64,000 nt of DNA, taken from positions 12,010 to 76,009 of the forward strand of contig JBBPXY010000059.1 in NCBI GenBank assembly GCA_038200435.1, written 5' to 3'. Below, piece after piece: positions 1-11,805 of this stretch. The translations under genes were made by a program, and so were the position numbers. Source of the DNA: JBBPXY01 sp038200435. Lineage in GTDB: Bacteria; Actinomycetota; Thermoleophilia; Solirubrobacterales; Solirubrobacteraceae. Position 1 is the stretch's first letter, and each line of letters starts with the position of its first letter. Under the pieces are notes generated by a model, which was given only the letters and a program-made list of their open reading frames with translations, ran no database searches and had not been told where the DNA came from.

Positions 1-145
1 CGGTCAGGACAAGTCGATCGTCTACAAGCTGTTCGAGGAGATCGCGCCTCGCTACGAGGCGCGCCCCGGCGGGTACACCCGCATCCTCAAGCTGGGCCCG
101 CGCCGCTCGGACTCGACCGAGATGGTCTTCCTCGAGCTCGTCTAG
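1..145 (+). CDS. rplQ: 50S ribosomal protein L17, C-terminal part
   Basis: Only the last 47 codons are in the window, read from base 2 to the TAG at 143-145; the 5' part lies off the left edge. The fragment contains the L17 C-terminal signature ([12 protein letters not shown], then [13 protein letters not shown] and an acidic MVFLELV end). L17 is a component of the large ribosomal subunit near the exit tunnel. In many bacteria rplQ is the last gene of the rpoA-containing ribosomal operon and truA follows, which matches here: the truA coding frame begins about 12 nt after this stop and in the same reading frame. Confidence 0.93.
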   Translation, partial: GQDKSIVYKLFEEIAPRYEARPGGYTRILKLGPRRSDSTEMVFLELV

Positions 146-157
146 AAGCGGGCAGAG

Positions 158-901
158 GTAACCACCACCGCCCTCACTCTCGAGTACGACGGGGGCGGCT
201 TTGCCGGGTGGGCCCGCCAGCCCGGGCGGCGGACCGTGCAGGAAGAGGTGGAACGGGCACTGTCGACCGTCTGCCGTGAGCCCGTGGCGCTCGAAGTCGC
301 GGGTCGCACCGACGCCGGTGTTCACGCGCTCGCCCAGGTCGCCAGTTATGACGGGCCTCCCGTTAGCGCGCACCGGCTCGGCGGGCTGCTGCCGCGTGAC
401 GTCTCGGCTGTGGCCGCCGAGCGCCGGCCCGAGGGCTGGAGCGCCCGCCACGACGCCACGAGCCGCGCCTACTGCTACAGGATCCTCAGCCGTGGCGCCC
501 CTGCGCCGCTCGAGCGGCAGCGTGAGCTCTGGTGGCGGCGCCAAATCGACCGGGGCGCCATGCGCGCCTGCGTCGAAGCGCTCCCAGGCCGGCACGACTT
601 CAGAGCATTCACGCCCGCCGATACGACGCACACCCGCTTCGATCGCATGGTGCTTTCCGCCCACCTCGAGGAGGACGGCGACCGCCTGGCGCTGTGGGTC
701 GAGGCCGACTCGTTCGTCCGGCACATGAACCGGGTGCTCGTGGGCACGATGCTCGAGGTCGCAGGCGGCCTGCGTACCGTCGATTCGTTCGTCGGGTTCC
801 TGCGTGGCGCGCCGCGCGCCTCCGCGGGGCCGACCGCCCCGCCACATGGGCTCTACCTCGTGGGTGTCGGCTACGAGGACGAGCGCGTTCTGACGGCGTG
901 A
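158..901 (+). CDS. truA: tRNA pseudouridine(38-40) synthase TruA
   Basis: TruA isomerises uridines 38-40 in the anticodon arm of tRNAs. The protein shows the N-terminal LEYDGGGFAGW motif, the catalytic loop GRTDAGVHA (Asp about residue 52) and the C-terminal SFVRHMNRVLVG segment; the family is usually 240-270 residues. The start is a problem. The conserved N-terminus can only be read from codon 158, which is GTA. Between the rplQ stop (143-145) and the internal GTG at 236 there is no ATG, GTG or TTG in this frame. The GTG at 236 would drop the LEYDG motif. I place the start at 158, where a GTG is expected one base change away; a sequence error or a non-standard start are both possible. Confidence 0.9.
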   Translation, partial: VTTTALTLEYDGGGFAGWARQPGRRTVQEEVERALSTVCREPVALEVAGRTDAGVHALAQVASYDGPPVSAHRLGGLLPRDVSAVAAERRPEGWSARHDATSRAYCYRILSRGAPAPLERQRELWWRRQIDRGAMRACVEALPGRHDFRAFTPADTTHTRFDRMVLSAHLEEDGDRLALWVEADSFVRHMNRVLVGTMLEVAGGLRTVDSFVGFLRGAPRASAGPTAPPHGLYLVGVGYEDERVLTA

Positions 902-968
902 GTGGTAGACGCGGATTCAGGGAGGACAGCCACCTCTTCCTCGATCTGGACGATAGGGTCGCGAACCG

Positions 969-1580
969 ATGCGTCGCCACCAGCAGGACACCGAGCGTGA
1001 CGAGCTCATGCGCCAGTTGCGCGCGCGCCATCCTGGGCTGCGCGAGGCGCTGCTCGCGGACGCGAGTGTCACCGCCGCCTATCGCGGCGAGCGCCACGAG
1101 TTCCGCTCGAGGGCTGACGCGCTGCTGCAGACCGTGCGCCTGATGTGGGTCGCCGACGCGTTCCTCGCGCAAGCTCTTTACCGCGTCAAGGCAAGCCTCC
1201 AGCGGCGAGGCGTTCCGGTGCTCCCTCGGCTCGCGCATCGCGCCGCGATGGCGCTGGCCCAGGTCTCGATCGGCGACCCGGTCGTGATGGCACCCGGCGT
1301 CTACATCGTGCACGGCCAGGTCGTGATCGACGGCGTCGTCGACATCGCCTCCGGGGTGGTGATCGCGCCGTGGGTCACGGTCGGGCTCCGGGCGGGCATC
1401 GTGCGTGGGCCGAACATCGAGGCGGGTGTGAGTATCGGCACCGGTGCGAAGGTCATCGGGCCGATCACGGTCGGCGCAGACGCACAGGTCGGGGCCAACG
1501 CCGTCGTTGTCAGGGACGTAGGGGCGGGCGCGACTGTGGTGGGGGCCCCGGCGCGTCCGGTGGACGCCGCCAGCGGCTGA
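969..1580 (+). CDS. Serine O-acetyltransferase-like hexapeptide acetyltransferase
   Basis: This 203-residue protein has an alpha-helical N-terminal half and, from about residue 95, a left-handed beta-helix of hexapeptide repeats (VSIGDPVVMAPGVYI, VIDGVVDIASGVVI, VSIGTGAKVIGPITVG). It ends in GANAVVVRDVGAGATVVGAP, typical of CysE/EpsC-type serine acetyltransferases. Those enzymes make O-acetylserine, the precursor of cysteine, from serine and acetyl-CoA. The protein is shorter than classical CysE, and I cannot confirm a catalytic HG pair equivalent to the CysE active site, so another small acyl acceptor is possible. It stands alone between truA and surE on the same strand; no O-acetylserine sulfhydrylase lies next to it. 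Confidence 0.72.
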   Translation: MRRHQQDTERDELMRQLRARHPGLREALLADASVTAAYRGERHEFRSRADALLQTVRLMWVADAFLAQALYRVKASLQRRGVPVLPRLAHRAAMALAQVSIGDPVVMAPGVYIVHGQVVIDGVVDIASGVVIAPWVTVGLRAGIVRGPNIEAGVSIGTGAKVIGPITVGADAQVGANAVVVRDVGAGATVVGAPARPVDAASG

Positions 1581-1647
1581 GTCACTCCCCAAACGCCGCG
1601 AGGGGGGCGGATATGAGGCCTGGCTCGCCTCTACCATCCAGCGCTCC

Positions 1648-5763
<4,116 letters not shown>

Positions 5764-5785
5764 CGTTGACAACAACCCAGCGGCC

Positions 5786-5805
5786 GGTGAGACGGAGCGC
5801 TCACC
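5786..5805. promoter_or_regulatory. Inverted repeat between divergent dacB and patatin gene
   Basis: GGTGAG at 5786-5791 and CTCACC at 5800-5805 form a perfect 6-bp inverted repeat around an 8-nt spacer, inside the short divergent promoter region. This is a plausible operator for either gene. A TACAAT hexamer at 5826-5831 resembles a -10 element on the plus strand and overlaps the first possible patatin start. Function is inferred from position only. Confidence 0.3.
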
Positions 5806-5829
5806 CGGGCTGCCTCCCTTCACCGTACA

Positions 5830-7128
5830 ATGCCTCACGACATGGGCAAGGTCGTCAACCTCGATGCCCAGGCCAAGAGCCGCAGGCGCGCTTCGGGCGC
5901 CCGCAGCACAGCGGCCGGCAAAGAGCGCCGCGGTCGCCCGCGTTCGCGCACCGCCCTGGTGCTCGGCGGCGGAGGCTTCACCGGCGGCGTGTACGAGATC
6001 GGCGCGCTTCGGGCTCTCGATCTGCTCTCGGTCAACCGCACCGTCAACCAGTTCGACATCTACGTCGGCACGAGCGCCGGAGCGTTCGTCGCCGCCCTGG
6101 CGGCCAACGGCGTGACGCCCGAGGAGATGATGCGGGTGGTCTCGGGCCAGACCCCCTCGCCCTTCCGCGACGTGGATGTCGGCACTCTCCTGCGTCCGAA
6201 CATCGGCGAGTTCGTCACGAAGGCGGCGAGCATGCCGCTCCGTCTCCTGAAGCTTGCCCGCACCCTGCCCGGCCAGCTCGGCCAGATGACGGTCATGGAC
6301 ATCGTGCTCGGCATCGCGGAAGGCCTTCCGTCCGGGATCTACTCCGGGTCGGGCATCGAGAGCTACATGCGCGAGGTGCTCTCCGACCCCGACCGCACCG
6401 ATGACTTCCGCATGCTCGAGCGCGAGCTCTACCTCGCGGCTACCGACCTCGATACGTGCGAGCGCATCGTGCTCGGCGCCAACGACTGGGACGACGTGCC
6501 GATCTCGTCCGCGGTGCGCGCCTCGACCGCCCTGCCCATGGTCTACAAGCCGACCACGCTGAAAGGCCGCGAGCTCATCGACGGCGGCATCGTGTCGACC
6601 ACCAACGTCGACATCGCCGTCGAGGCGGGGGCGAAGTTCATCGTCGTCATCAACCCGCTGGTGCCCTACGTCAACGACTTCCAGAAGCGCGTGCCCACCC
6701 TCCGCGGATCTCGCCCGCGACGAGTATCCGACATGGGTTTTCCGCAGATCGGCTACCAGACCTTCAAGCTTCTGGCCTACCAGCGCCTCCACGAGCTCGC
6801 GCGCCAGTGGGAGTCGCGCTACCCGGGCGTCGACATCGTGCTGATCGAGCCTGACCCGAACGACGAGCTGATGTTCCAGACGAGCGTCATGAACTTCGCC
6901 TCACGGGTCGACATCGCCCGCCACGGGTTCCAGTCGGTGACCATCAAGCTCGCTCAGGACTACGAGGAGTTCAAGGAGGTCTGCGCGCGGCACGGCATCG
7001 AGATCTCGGCGACGCGCGTGCGCAAGGTCGTCAAGCACTTCGGGGCCGAACGAGAGAAGACCCGCGCGTGGCGAAAGATCCTCGAGCAGACCACCAGCGC
7101 GGTGCTGCGCCAGTCGGGCTCTCACTAA
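5830..7128 (+). CDS. Patatin-like phospholipase family protein
   Basis: Patatin-fold serine hydrolases cleave acyl chains from lipids with a Ser-Asp dyad. Here the oxyanion-hole motif GGGGFTGGVYEIGALR sits at about 46-61, the nucleophile elbow GTSAG holds Ser82, and DGG holds Asp251. The basic, lysine/arginine-rich first 40 residues contain no signal peptide, so a cytoplasmic or membrane-peripheral enzyme is likely. The ATG at 5842 (MGKVV) is an alternative start and would suit a nearly leaderless transcript if TACAAT at 5826-5831 is the -10 box. The substrate is unknown. The gene is divergent from dacB. Confidence 0.88.
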   Translation: MPHDMGKVVNLDAQAKSRRRASGARSTAAGKERRGRPRSRTALVLGGGGFTGGVYEIGALRALDLLSVNRTVNQFDIYVGTSAGAFVAALAANGVTPEEMMRVVSGQTPSPFRDVDVGTLLRPNIGEFVTKAASMPLRLLKLARTLPGQLGQMTVMDIVLGIAEGLPSGIYSGSGIESYMREVLSDPDRTDDFRMLERELYLAATDLDTCERIVLGANDWDDVPISSAVRASTALPMVYKPTTLKGRELIDGGIVSTTNVDIAVEAGAKFIVVINPLVPYVNDFQKRVPTLRGSRPRRVSDMGFPQIGYQTFKLLAYQRLHELARQWESRYPGVDIVLIEPDPNDELMFQTSVMNFASRVDIARHGFQSVTIKLAQDYEEFKEVCARHGIEISATRVRKVVKHFGAEREKTRAWRKILEQTTSAVLRQSGSH

Positions 7129-7135
7129 GAGAGCC
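7117..7135. terminator. Hairpin between convergent genes
   Basis: GGCTCTC (7117-7123) and GAGAGCC (7129-7135) form a perfect 7-bp stem with a 5-nt loop that includes the patatin stop codon. It lies exactly where the convergent aminotransferase gene also ends. There is no T tract, so it is a candidate bidirectional terminator or mRNA 3' stabiliser. Confidence 0.45.
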
Positions 7136-7140
7136 GACGT

Positions 7141-8241
7141 TCACTCGCTGCGCAGAGCGTCGAGCAGCCGGTCGCTCGCGCCCGGGCTCTGGATCGCGAC
7201 GCGCACCCGCTCCTCGTCGCCCACCTCGCTGCCCGGCCACGCCGTCACCGCGCCGTGGCGCAGCTGCTCCATGAGATTCCGAACGGGCACACCGGGGCGG
7301 CGCAGCCAGAGGAAGTTCGCCTGGCTCGGCGCTACGTCGATGTCCGAGCCTGACAAGGCGTCGAGCAGCCGGACGCGCTCCGCGGCGACGGCCGCGCGGC
7401 GGCGGGTGAGCAGCGGCCCGCACTCGGCCAGGGCGGTCAGCGCGCCGGCCTGTACCGGTGTGCTCAGCCCGAGCTCGGGCTCGAGGCGCTCGAGCACCTC
7501 TTGGGAGCCATCTCCCCCTAGCGCCCAGCCGCATCGCAGTCCCGCCAGCCCGTAGGCCTTGGAAAGCGTGCGAAAGACGATAAGCCGCGGGTGGTCCTCG
7601 AGGAGGGGCAGCGCGGCGTCCGGGTCCTCGGCCTCGACGAAGTGGCCCAGGGCCTCGTCGACGAGCACCCAGACGCGGTCAGGAAGCGACCGTAACAGCT
7701 CTCCCAGCGCCGCCGAGGGCAGGTACTCGCCCGTCGGGTCGTTCGGGTTGCACACCACGATCACGCGCGTGTGCTCCGTGACCGCTGCGAGCAGTCGGCT
7801 GGGATCGAACCCCCCGGTGACGGGGACGGCCCGCGCGCCCGCGCGCCGCGCCATTTGCGGATAGAGGGAGTAGGACGGCCAGGGGGTGAGCAGCTCGTCC
7901 CCTGGCTCGAGCAGCGCGAGCGCCGCGTCGGCGAGCAGCTGTGCCGCCCCGTGGCCCGCGACGACGCGCGTGGGCTCGAGGCCGCTGCGGCGCGCGATGT
8001 CCGCCCTCAGCTGCACCGCGTGCGGGTCGGGCGCGCGGTTGAGCGCCCCGCGGGCGGCAAACGTCACCGCCGCAACGACGTCGGGGTGAGGGAACTCATG
8101 CCAGGTGGTGCGCGAGAGGTCGAGCGCCTCGATGGTCGCCAGCGCCTGCTGCCGGCGTTCGGTCGAGCGAGAACGGAAGATGTGAGCGACCTCCTCGTCC
8201 GACATCCCCGAGAACTGCCGGTAGTAGTCGAGCAGGCCCAA
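7141..8241 (-). CDS. PLP-dependent aminotransferase, HisC/CobD-like
   Basis: This is a class I/II fold-type I aminotransferase of 366 residues, the size of histidinol-phosphate aminotransferases. Visible motifs are NPNDPTG (165-171), VDEAL (Asp about 195) and the PLP-binding SKAYGLAGLRCG with Lys228, plus a late arginine in VRVAIQSPGASDRLL. HisC makes histidinol phosphate in histidine synthesis and CobD makes aminopropanol phosphate for cobamides; neither pathway has other genes nearby, so the substrate is open. It is last in a minus-strand run with a membrane protein (13 bp upstream) and an acyl-CoA ligase. Confidence 0.82.
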   Translation of the reverse strand: MGLLDYYRQFSGMSDEEVAHIFRSRSTERRQQALATIEALDLSRTTWHEFPHPDVVAAVTFAARGALNRAPDPHAVQLRADIARRSGLEPTRVVAGHGAAQLLADAALALLEPGDELLTPWPSYSLYPQMARRAGARAVPVTGGFDPSRLLAAVTEHTRVIVVCNPNDPTGEYLPSAALGELLRSLPDRVWVLVDEALGHFVEAEDPDAALPLLEDHPRLIVFRTLSKAYGLAGLRCGWALGGDGSQEVLERLEPELGLSTPVQAGALTALAECGPLLTRRRAAVAAERVRLLDALSGSDIDVAPSQANFLWLRRPGVPVRNLMEQLRHGAVTAWPGSEVGDEERVRVAIQSPGASDRLLDALRSE

Positions 8242-8254
8242 AGCGCTCGCGCGG

Positions 8255-8731
8255 TTAGAGCGAGATGCCGACGGGGGCCAGTTGGGCTCCCGAGAAGAGC
8301 AGCAGCCAGCCCGTGAAGAGGATGGTGCCGATCGCGCACGTGATCACGAAGATCTTGCCGAGCGTGCCGTGCTTCTGGTCGTGGCCGCCCGCGCGGCGAA
8401 TGAGGATCCAGGCGTGATCGAGGCGCTTGAGCAACATCAGTGCCAACAGGAGCGTCGCGACGAGCAGGACGAACGCGCTCAAGATCCCGAAGGAGACGCT
8501 GCCCGTCCAGTACTGCACGTGCGAGCCGAACCAGAGGCCCGCCATCGGCATCGGCCCCCAGAAGAGCAGGTTGATGAACGTCATGGTGGCCAGCAGGGCC
8601 CAAGCCAGGGCGCGGTCACGAGCCTGGCGGCGAGAGCTGCCGGCCTCCGGGATGTCGCGGTAGCGGACGGGCTTGGTCCCCGGCCGCCGGCCGATGAAAA
8701 GCCCGCCGTTGTCGGTGGGGTCGACCCTCAT
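8255..8731 (-). CDS. Small membrane protein of unknown function
   Basis: I do not recognise a family. The 158-residue protein has a polar, arginine-rich first 40 residues and then three hydrophobic segments: about 42-70 (LAWALLATMTFINLLFWGP), 78-102 (SVSFGILSAFVLLVATLLLALMLL) and 125-150 (IFVITCAIGTILFTGWLLLF). A charged loop DHAWILIRRAGGHDQKHG lies between the last two. It sits between the acyl-CoA ligase and the aminotransferase, with short gaps, so cotranscription is likely. No function can be inferred. Confidence 0.7.
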   Translation of the reverse strand: MRVDPTDNGGLFIGRRPGTKPVRYRDIPEAGSSRRQARDRALAWALLATMTFINLLFWGPMPMAGLWFGSHVQYWTGSVSFGILSAFVLLVATLLLALMLLKRLDHAWILIRRAGGHDQKHGTLGKIFVITCAIGTILFTGWLLLFSGAQLAPVGISL

Positions 8732-8768
8732 GCTCTGAGGGTACCCGGGCGAGCCACTCTTCAGCGCA

Positions 8769-10550
8769 TCAGTACAGCGAGTCGAACAGCTCGGCGTACT
8801 TCTCGTTCACGACGTTCCGCTTGACCTTCAGCGTGGGAGTGAGCTCGCCGGTCTCCTGGGAGAGATCATGGTCGAGGATGCAGAACTTCTTGACCTGCTC
8901 GACCTGTGCGTACTTCGAGTTGACCCCGTCGAGCAGTCCCTGCACCAGCGCTTTCACCTTCTCGTTCTGCGCCAGCGTGGCCATGTCGGTCGGGAGCCCT
9001 TGCTCCTTCGCCCACGGGACGATCTCCTCCTCGTCGAGTGTCACGAGCACGACGGGATACGGGCGCCGGTCACCGTGCATCACGGCCTGCGAGATCCAGC
9101 GCGAAGCTTTTAGGTCGTTCTCGATGTTGGCCGGCGTGAGGTTCTTGCCGCCGGCCGTAATGATGATGTCCTTCTTGCGGCCGGTGATCGACAGGTAGCC
9201 GTCGGAGTCGAGCGATCCGAGGTCGCCCGTGTGCAGCCACCCGTCCTCGATGGCCCCGAAGCTCGCGTCGGTCATCTTGTAGTAGCCGCCGAAGATGTTC
9301 CGGCCCTTCAACAGGATCTCGCCGTCGTCGGCGATCTTTATCTCGACGCCCGGCAGAGCGCGGCCCACCGTCCCGAACCGGTGGTTTGCCGGAGTCGAGT
9401 AGGTCGCGACCGTCGAGGTCTCCGTCATCCCGTAACCCTCGAGCACGGGGACACCGCAGGCCCAGAAGAACTCGAGGATGTCCTGGGCGATCGGTGCCGC
9501 CCCCGTGACGGCTTGGCGCACCTGGCCCCCGAACGCGGCGCGCACCTTCGAGAAGAGCTGCTCGTCGGCCTGGGCGAAAGGCGCCCGCAACTCCTCCGGG
9601 ATCTCCTGTCCCGCCATCTCGAGGTTGCGCACCTTCTTGCCGAGGGCCACGGCCTGCGCGATCTGCTCAGGGTCCCCGTGCGAGGTGACCATCGTGTAGA
9701 GCTTCTCGAAGATCCGCGGGACCGAGGGGAAGTACGTGGGGCTGGTCTCGGAGAGCTCCGCGATGATCTGCTTCGTGTCGCCGCCGAAGTAAGCGAGCAC
9801 GCTGCCGACGTCGAAGGACAGCAGCTGGATCAGCAGCGCGAAGGAGTGGGCGAGCGGCAGGTAGAGGTAGCTGGTCTCGCCCGCCGCGAGCTGGTTCGTC
9901 TCCCGGCACATGTCCATCACCGCGCGGTAGTTGCCGTGGGTGAGGACGCAGCCCTTGGGCGGGCCTGTTGTGCCCGAGGTGTAGATGAACGTGAAGGGAT
10001 CGTCGGGGCCGACTGCCTCGCTGCGCTGCCGTAGCTCGGCTACATCGCCCGCGCGGCCACGCTCGCGCACGTCGTCGAGCGCGATGCCCGTTTTGCCCGG
10101 CCCGTCCATGACGATGATCGTCTCGAGCTTGGGCAGGCGGTCGCGGACCTCGAGGATCTTCGCCTCCTGGGTGGCGTCCTCGCAGACGATCGCGCGGGCC
10201 TCGGAGTTGCCCACCACCCACTCGCATTCCTCGGGCGCGTTCGTCGGGTAGATCGGCACCACGACGCCCCCGGCGCTGGCGATGGCGAAGTCGCAGTAGG
10301 TCCACTCGGGACGCGTGTTGGCCAGCAGGCAGACACGGTCCCCGGCCGCCAGGCCCAAAGAGATCAGGCCAAGAGCGATCTCGTCGACGGCCTGGCCCAC
10401 TTCGCCGTAGGTGACGTCGTGCCAAGCGCCGTCACGCTTGAAGCGCACCGCCAGTTGATCCCCGCGCTGCTCGGCAGCCCGGGACATGAGGTCGGCGATG
10501 GTCTTCGAGCCCGTAGCCGATACGGGCGCCGAGGCGGTGGTGGCCTCCAT
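8769..10550 (-). CDS. Long-chain fatty-acid--CoA ligase (FadD15-like)
   Basis: The protein is an ANL-superfamily adenylating enzyme that activates fatty acids to acyl-CoA through acyl-AMP. It carries the P-loop-like YTSGTTGPPKG motif, YLPLAHSF, GYGMTETS, the HTGDLGSLDSDGYLSITGRKKD hinge segment and a C-terminal lysine (PTLKVKRN). The long C-terminal domain resembles the FadD15/AMP-forming group. The ATG at 10550 is preceded by GGAGGAGA with correct spacing, so I prefer it over an ATG 13 codons upstream that lacks such a site. Length is 593 residues. The 59-residue gene lies 78 bp upstream on the same strand. Confidence 0.93.
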   Translation of the reverse strand: MEATTASAPVSATGSKTIADLMSRAAEQRGDQLAVRFKRDGAWHDVTYGEVGQAVDEIALGLISLGLAAGDRVCLLANTRPEWTYCDFAIASAGGVVVPIYPTNAPEECEWVVGNSEARAIVCEDATQEAKILEVRDRLPKLETIIVMDGPGKTGIALDDVRERGRAGDVAELRQRSEAVGPDDPFTFIYTSGTTGPPKGCVLTHGNYRAVMDMCRETNQLAAGETSYLYLPLAHSFALLIQLLSFDVGSVLAYFGGDTKQIIAELSETSPTYFPSVPRIFEKLYTMVTSHGDPEQIAQAVALGKKVRNLEMAGQEIPEELRAPFAQADEQLFSKVRAAFGGQVRQAVTGAAPIAQDILEFFWACGVPVLEGYGMTETSTVATYSTPANHRFGTVGRALPGVEIKIADDGEILLKGRNIFGGYYKMTDASFGAIEDGWLHTGDLGSLDSDGYLSITGRKKDIIITAGGKNLTPANIENDLKASRWISQAVMHGDRRPYPVVLVTLDEEEIVPWAKEQGLPTDMATLAQNEKVKALVQGLLDGVNSKYAQVEQVKKFCILDHDLSQETGELTPTLKVKRNVVNEKYAELFDSLY

Positions 10551-10628
10551 GACATCTCCTCCAAAAAGAACGTCGTGGTCGGCCGCCAAGTCTATTGCGC
10601 GTAGCCGCGCAGGACCACCTCGACAGCG

Positions 10629-10808
10629 CTAAGCGTGCGCGCTCTGCGGCGCGAACGCCGGCTCGGCGTTCAGGTTCGCCATGAAGAGGGTCTTGTCGAT
10701 GCGCCCGTGGAAGATCGGCACGCCGAGCTCCATGCACTTCTCGATGACCTCGCGGCGCTCGAGACCGGCTTCATCGGCGAGCTCGCTGGGGGTGAGGTGG
10801 TTGGCCAT
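10629..10808 (-). CDS. Small 59-residue protein, helix-turn-helix-like
   Basis: A short gene with a near-perfect ribosome binding site (AGGAGGTCGCACCCG just before the ATG at 10808). It encodes a 59-residue protein beginning MANHLTPSELADEAGLERRE and ending at TAG 10629-10631. The first half has the spacing of a helix-turn-helix (TPSELADEAGLERREVIEKC), followed by VPIFHGRIDKTLF, which could be a short beta wing. I do not recognise the family. It lies between the Nif3-like gene and the acyl-CoA ligase on the same strand, and a 12-bp palindrome sits 30 bp upstream. A small DNA-binding regulator is a reasonable guess, nothing more. Confidence 0.68.
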   Translation of the reverse strand: MANHLTPSELADEAGLERREVIEKCMELGVPIFHGRIDKTLFMANLNAEPAFAPQSAHA

Positions 10809-10838
10809 CGGGTGCGACCTCCTGAGGTTGGTTGCCTG

Positions 10839-10850
10839 ATACGTACGTAT
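10839..10850. promoter_or_regulatory. 12-bp perfect palindrome, candidate operator
   Basis: ATACGTACGTAT is a perfect palindrome in the roughly 100-bp gap between the Nif3-like gene and the 59-residue gene, 30 bp upstream of the latter's ATG. It is AT-richer than its surroundings and is placed where a repressor would cover a promoter reading leftward. The binding protein is unknown; the product of the adjacent small gene or a TetR-type regulator are candidates. Confidence 0.45.
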
Positions 10851-10907
10851 ACCGGCCGCGCCGGATGGGCGCGAGCGATCTGCGAACGGGTTCTGTGTCG
10901 AGGGTCT

Positions 10908-11678
10908 CTAGATCGGATTCGGGATGTCCTCGAAAACGTGCTCGATGCCGAAGCGCTCCGCCGCCAGCTCGCCCAGCCGCCGTACGCCGAAGGTCTCCGT
11001 CGCGTAGTGCCCAGCGGCGATGAAATGGATGCCAGCCTCGCGTGCGTCGGCCATGACGTGCTCGGCGGGCTCCCCGGTGACGAATGCGTCGAGCCCGCGA
11101 TCGATCGCCTCGGGGAGAGAACTTGCCGCCGCACCCGACAGGAGGCCCACGCGGCGCACGATTGGGGGCCCAGAGCCGACCACGAGCGGCGCCTGGCCGG
11201 TGATCGCCGTCAGCCGCTCGGCGAGCTTGCCGATTGCGAGACCGCCGTCGGGTAGCGAGGCGCCGACTCCGATCGCCCGGCCCCGGTAGGCCCCAAACGC
11301 CTCTCGGTCTTCGGGCGGGCACCCGAGCGCATCGGCCAGCAGCGCGTTGTTGCCGTGGCGCGGATGCGCATCGAGCGGCAGGTGGTAGGCCGCAAGGTTG
11401 ATGTCGTTCTCCAGCAGCACCCGCAGACGGCGCGCGAGCCTCGCATCGATTCGGCGAGGCAGGAAGTCCCAGAGGATCCCGTGGTGGGTCACCACGAGCT
11501 GAGCGCCCCGCCGGCCGGCGCGCTCGAAGAGCTCCAGTTGTGCCGAGACGCCTGTCACCAACACCTGAACCTCTTCGGATCCCGGCACCTGCAGTCCATT
11601 GGGCCCGAGATCGTCGAACGACTCGAGGTCGAGCAGTTCGGCGAAGTAGGCGAGTATCTCGTCGCGGCGGGCTGACAA
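10908..11678 (-). CDS. Nif3-like dinuclear metal centre hexameric protein
   Basis: This belongs to the NIF3/YbgI family (also called GTP cyclohydrolase 1 type 2), conserved hexameric proteins with a two-metal site of uncertain biochemical role. Family signatures are FDDLGPNGLQVPG near the N-terminus, VVTHHGILWD (metal-binding His pair), INLAAYHLPLDAHPRHGNNALLA, and the C-terminal FVTGEPAEHVMADAREAGIHFIAAGHYATETFGV. I chose the TTG at 11678 because a GAGG lies 7 nt upstream; another TTG six codons earlier (11696) has no such site. Length is 256 residues. It is divergent from an ECF sigma gene. Confidence 0.88.
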   Translation of the reverse strand: MSARRDEILAYFAELLDLESFDDLGPNGLQVPGSEEVQVLVTGVSAQLELFERAGRRGAQLVVTHHGILWDFLPRRIDARLARRLRVLLENDINLAAYHLPLDAHPRHGNNALLADALGCPPEDREAFGAYRGRAIGVGASLPDGGLAIGKLAERLTAITGQAPLVVGSGPPIVRRVGLLSGAAASSLPEAIDRGLDAFVTGEPAEHVMADAREAGIHFIAAGHYATETFGVRRLGELAAERFGIEHVFEDIPNPI

Positions 11679-11710
11679 AGCGAAACCTCGGCGCAAATTA
11701 GCTCATCGTC

Positions 11711-11752
11711 AGAACCCGGTGGTTTCGACCGTTGAGTAAACGGAAAGGTTCT
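11711..11752. promoter_or_regulatory. Nested inverted repeats in a divergent promoter region
   Basis: AGAACC at 11711-11716 and GGTTCT at 11747-11752 are inverted copies. Between them CCGTT-GAGTA-AACGG forms a small hairpin (11729-11743). The region separates the Nif3-like gene and the sigma factor gene. GAACC/GGTTC motifs resemble the -35 elements of ECF-type promoters, so autoregulation by the adjacent sigma factor is possible but not shown. Confidence 0.25.
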
Positions 11753-11805
11753 TCTGCGGGGCCGAGGCTTGTGGCCGGTGCAAACGGGGTAAGGATGCTG
11801 ACGAG

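Noticed and set aside
5766..5771. TTGACA hexamer on the plus strand as a -35 element for the patatin gene
   Set aside because: No acceptable -10 sequence lies 16-18 bp downstream, and the hexamer is within the dacB start region.
5764..6792. Long minus-strand open frame continuing upstream of dacB
   Set aside because: It lies antisense to the patatin gene and lacks a signal peptide or any domain; it is an effect of high GC content. dacB starts at 5763 with a clear signal peptide.
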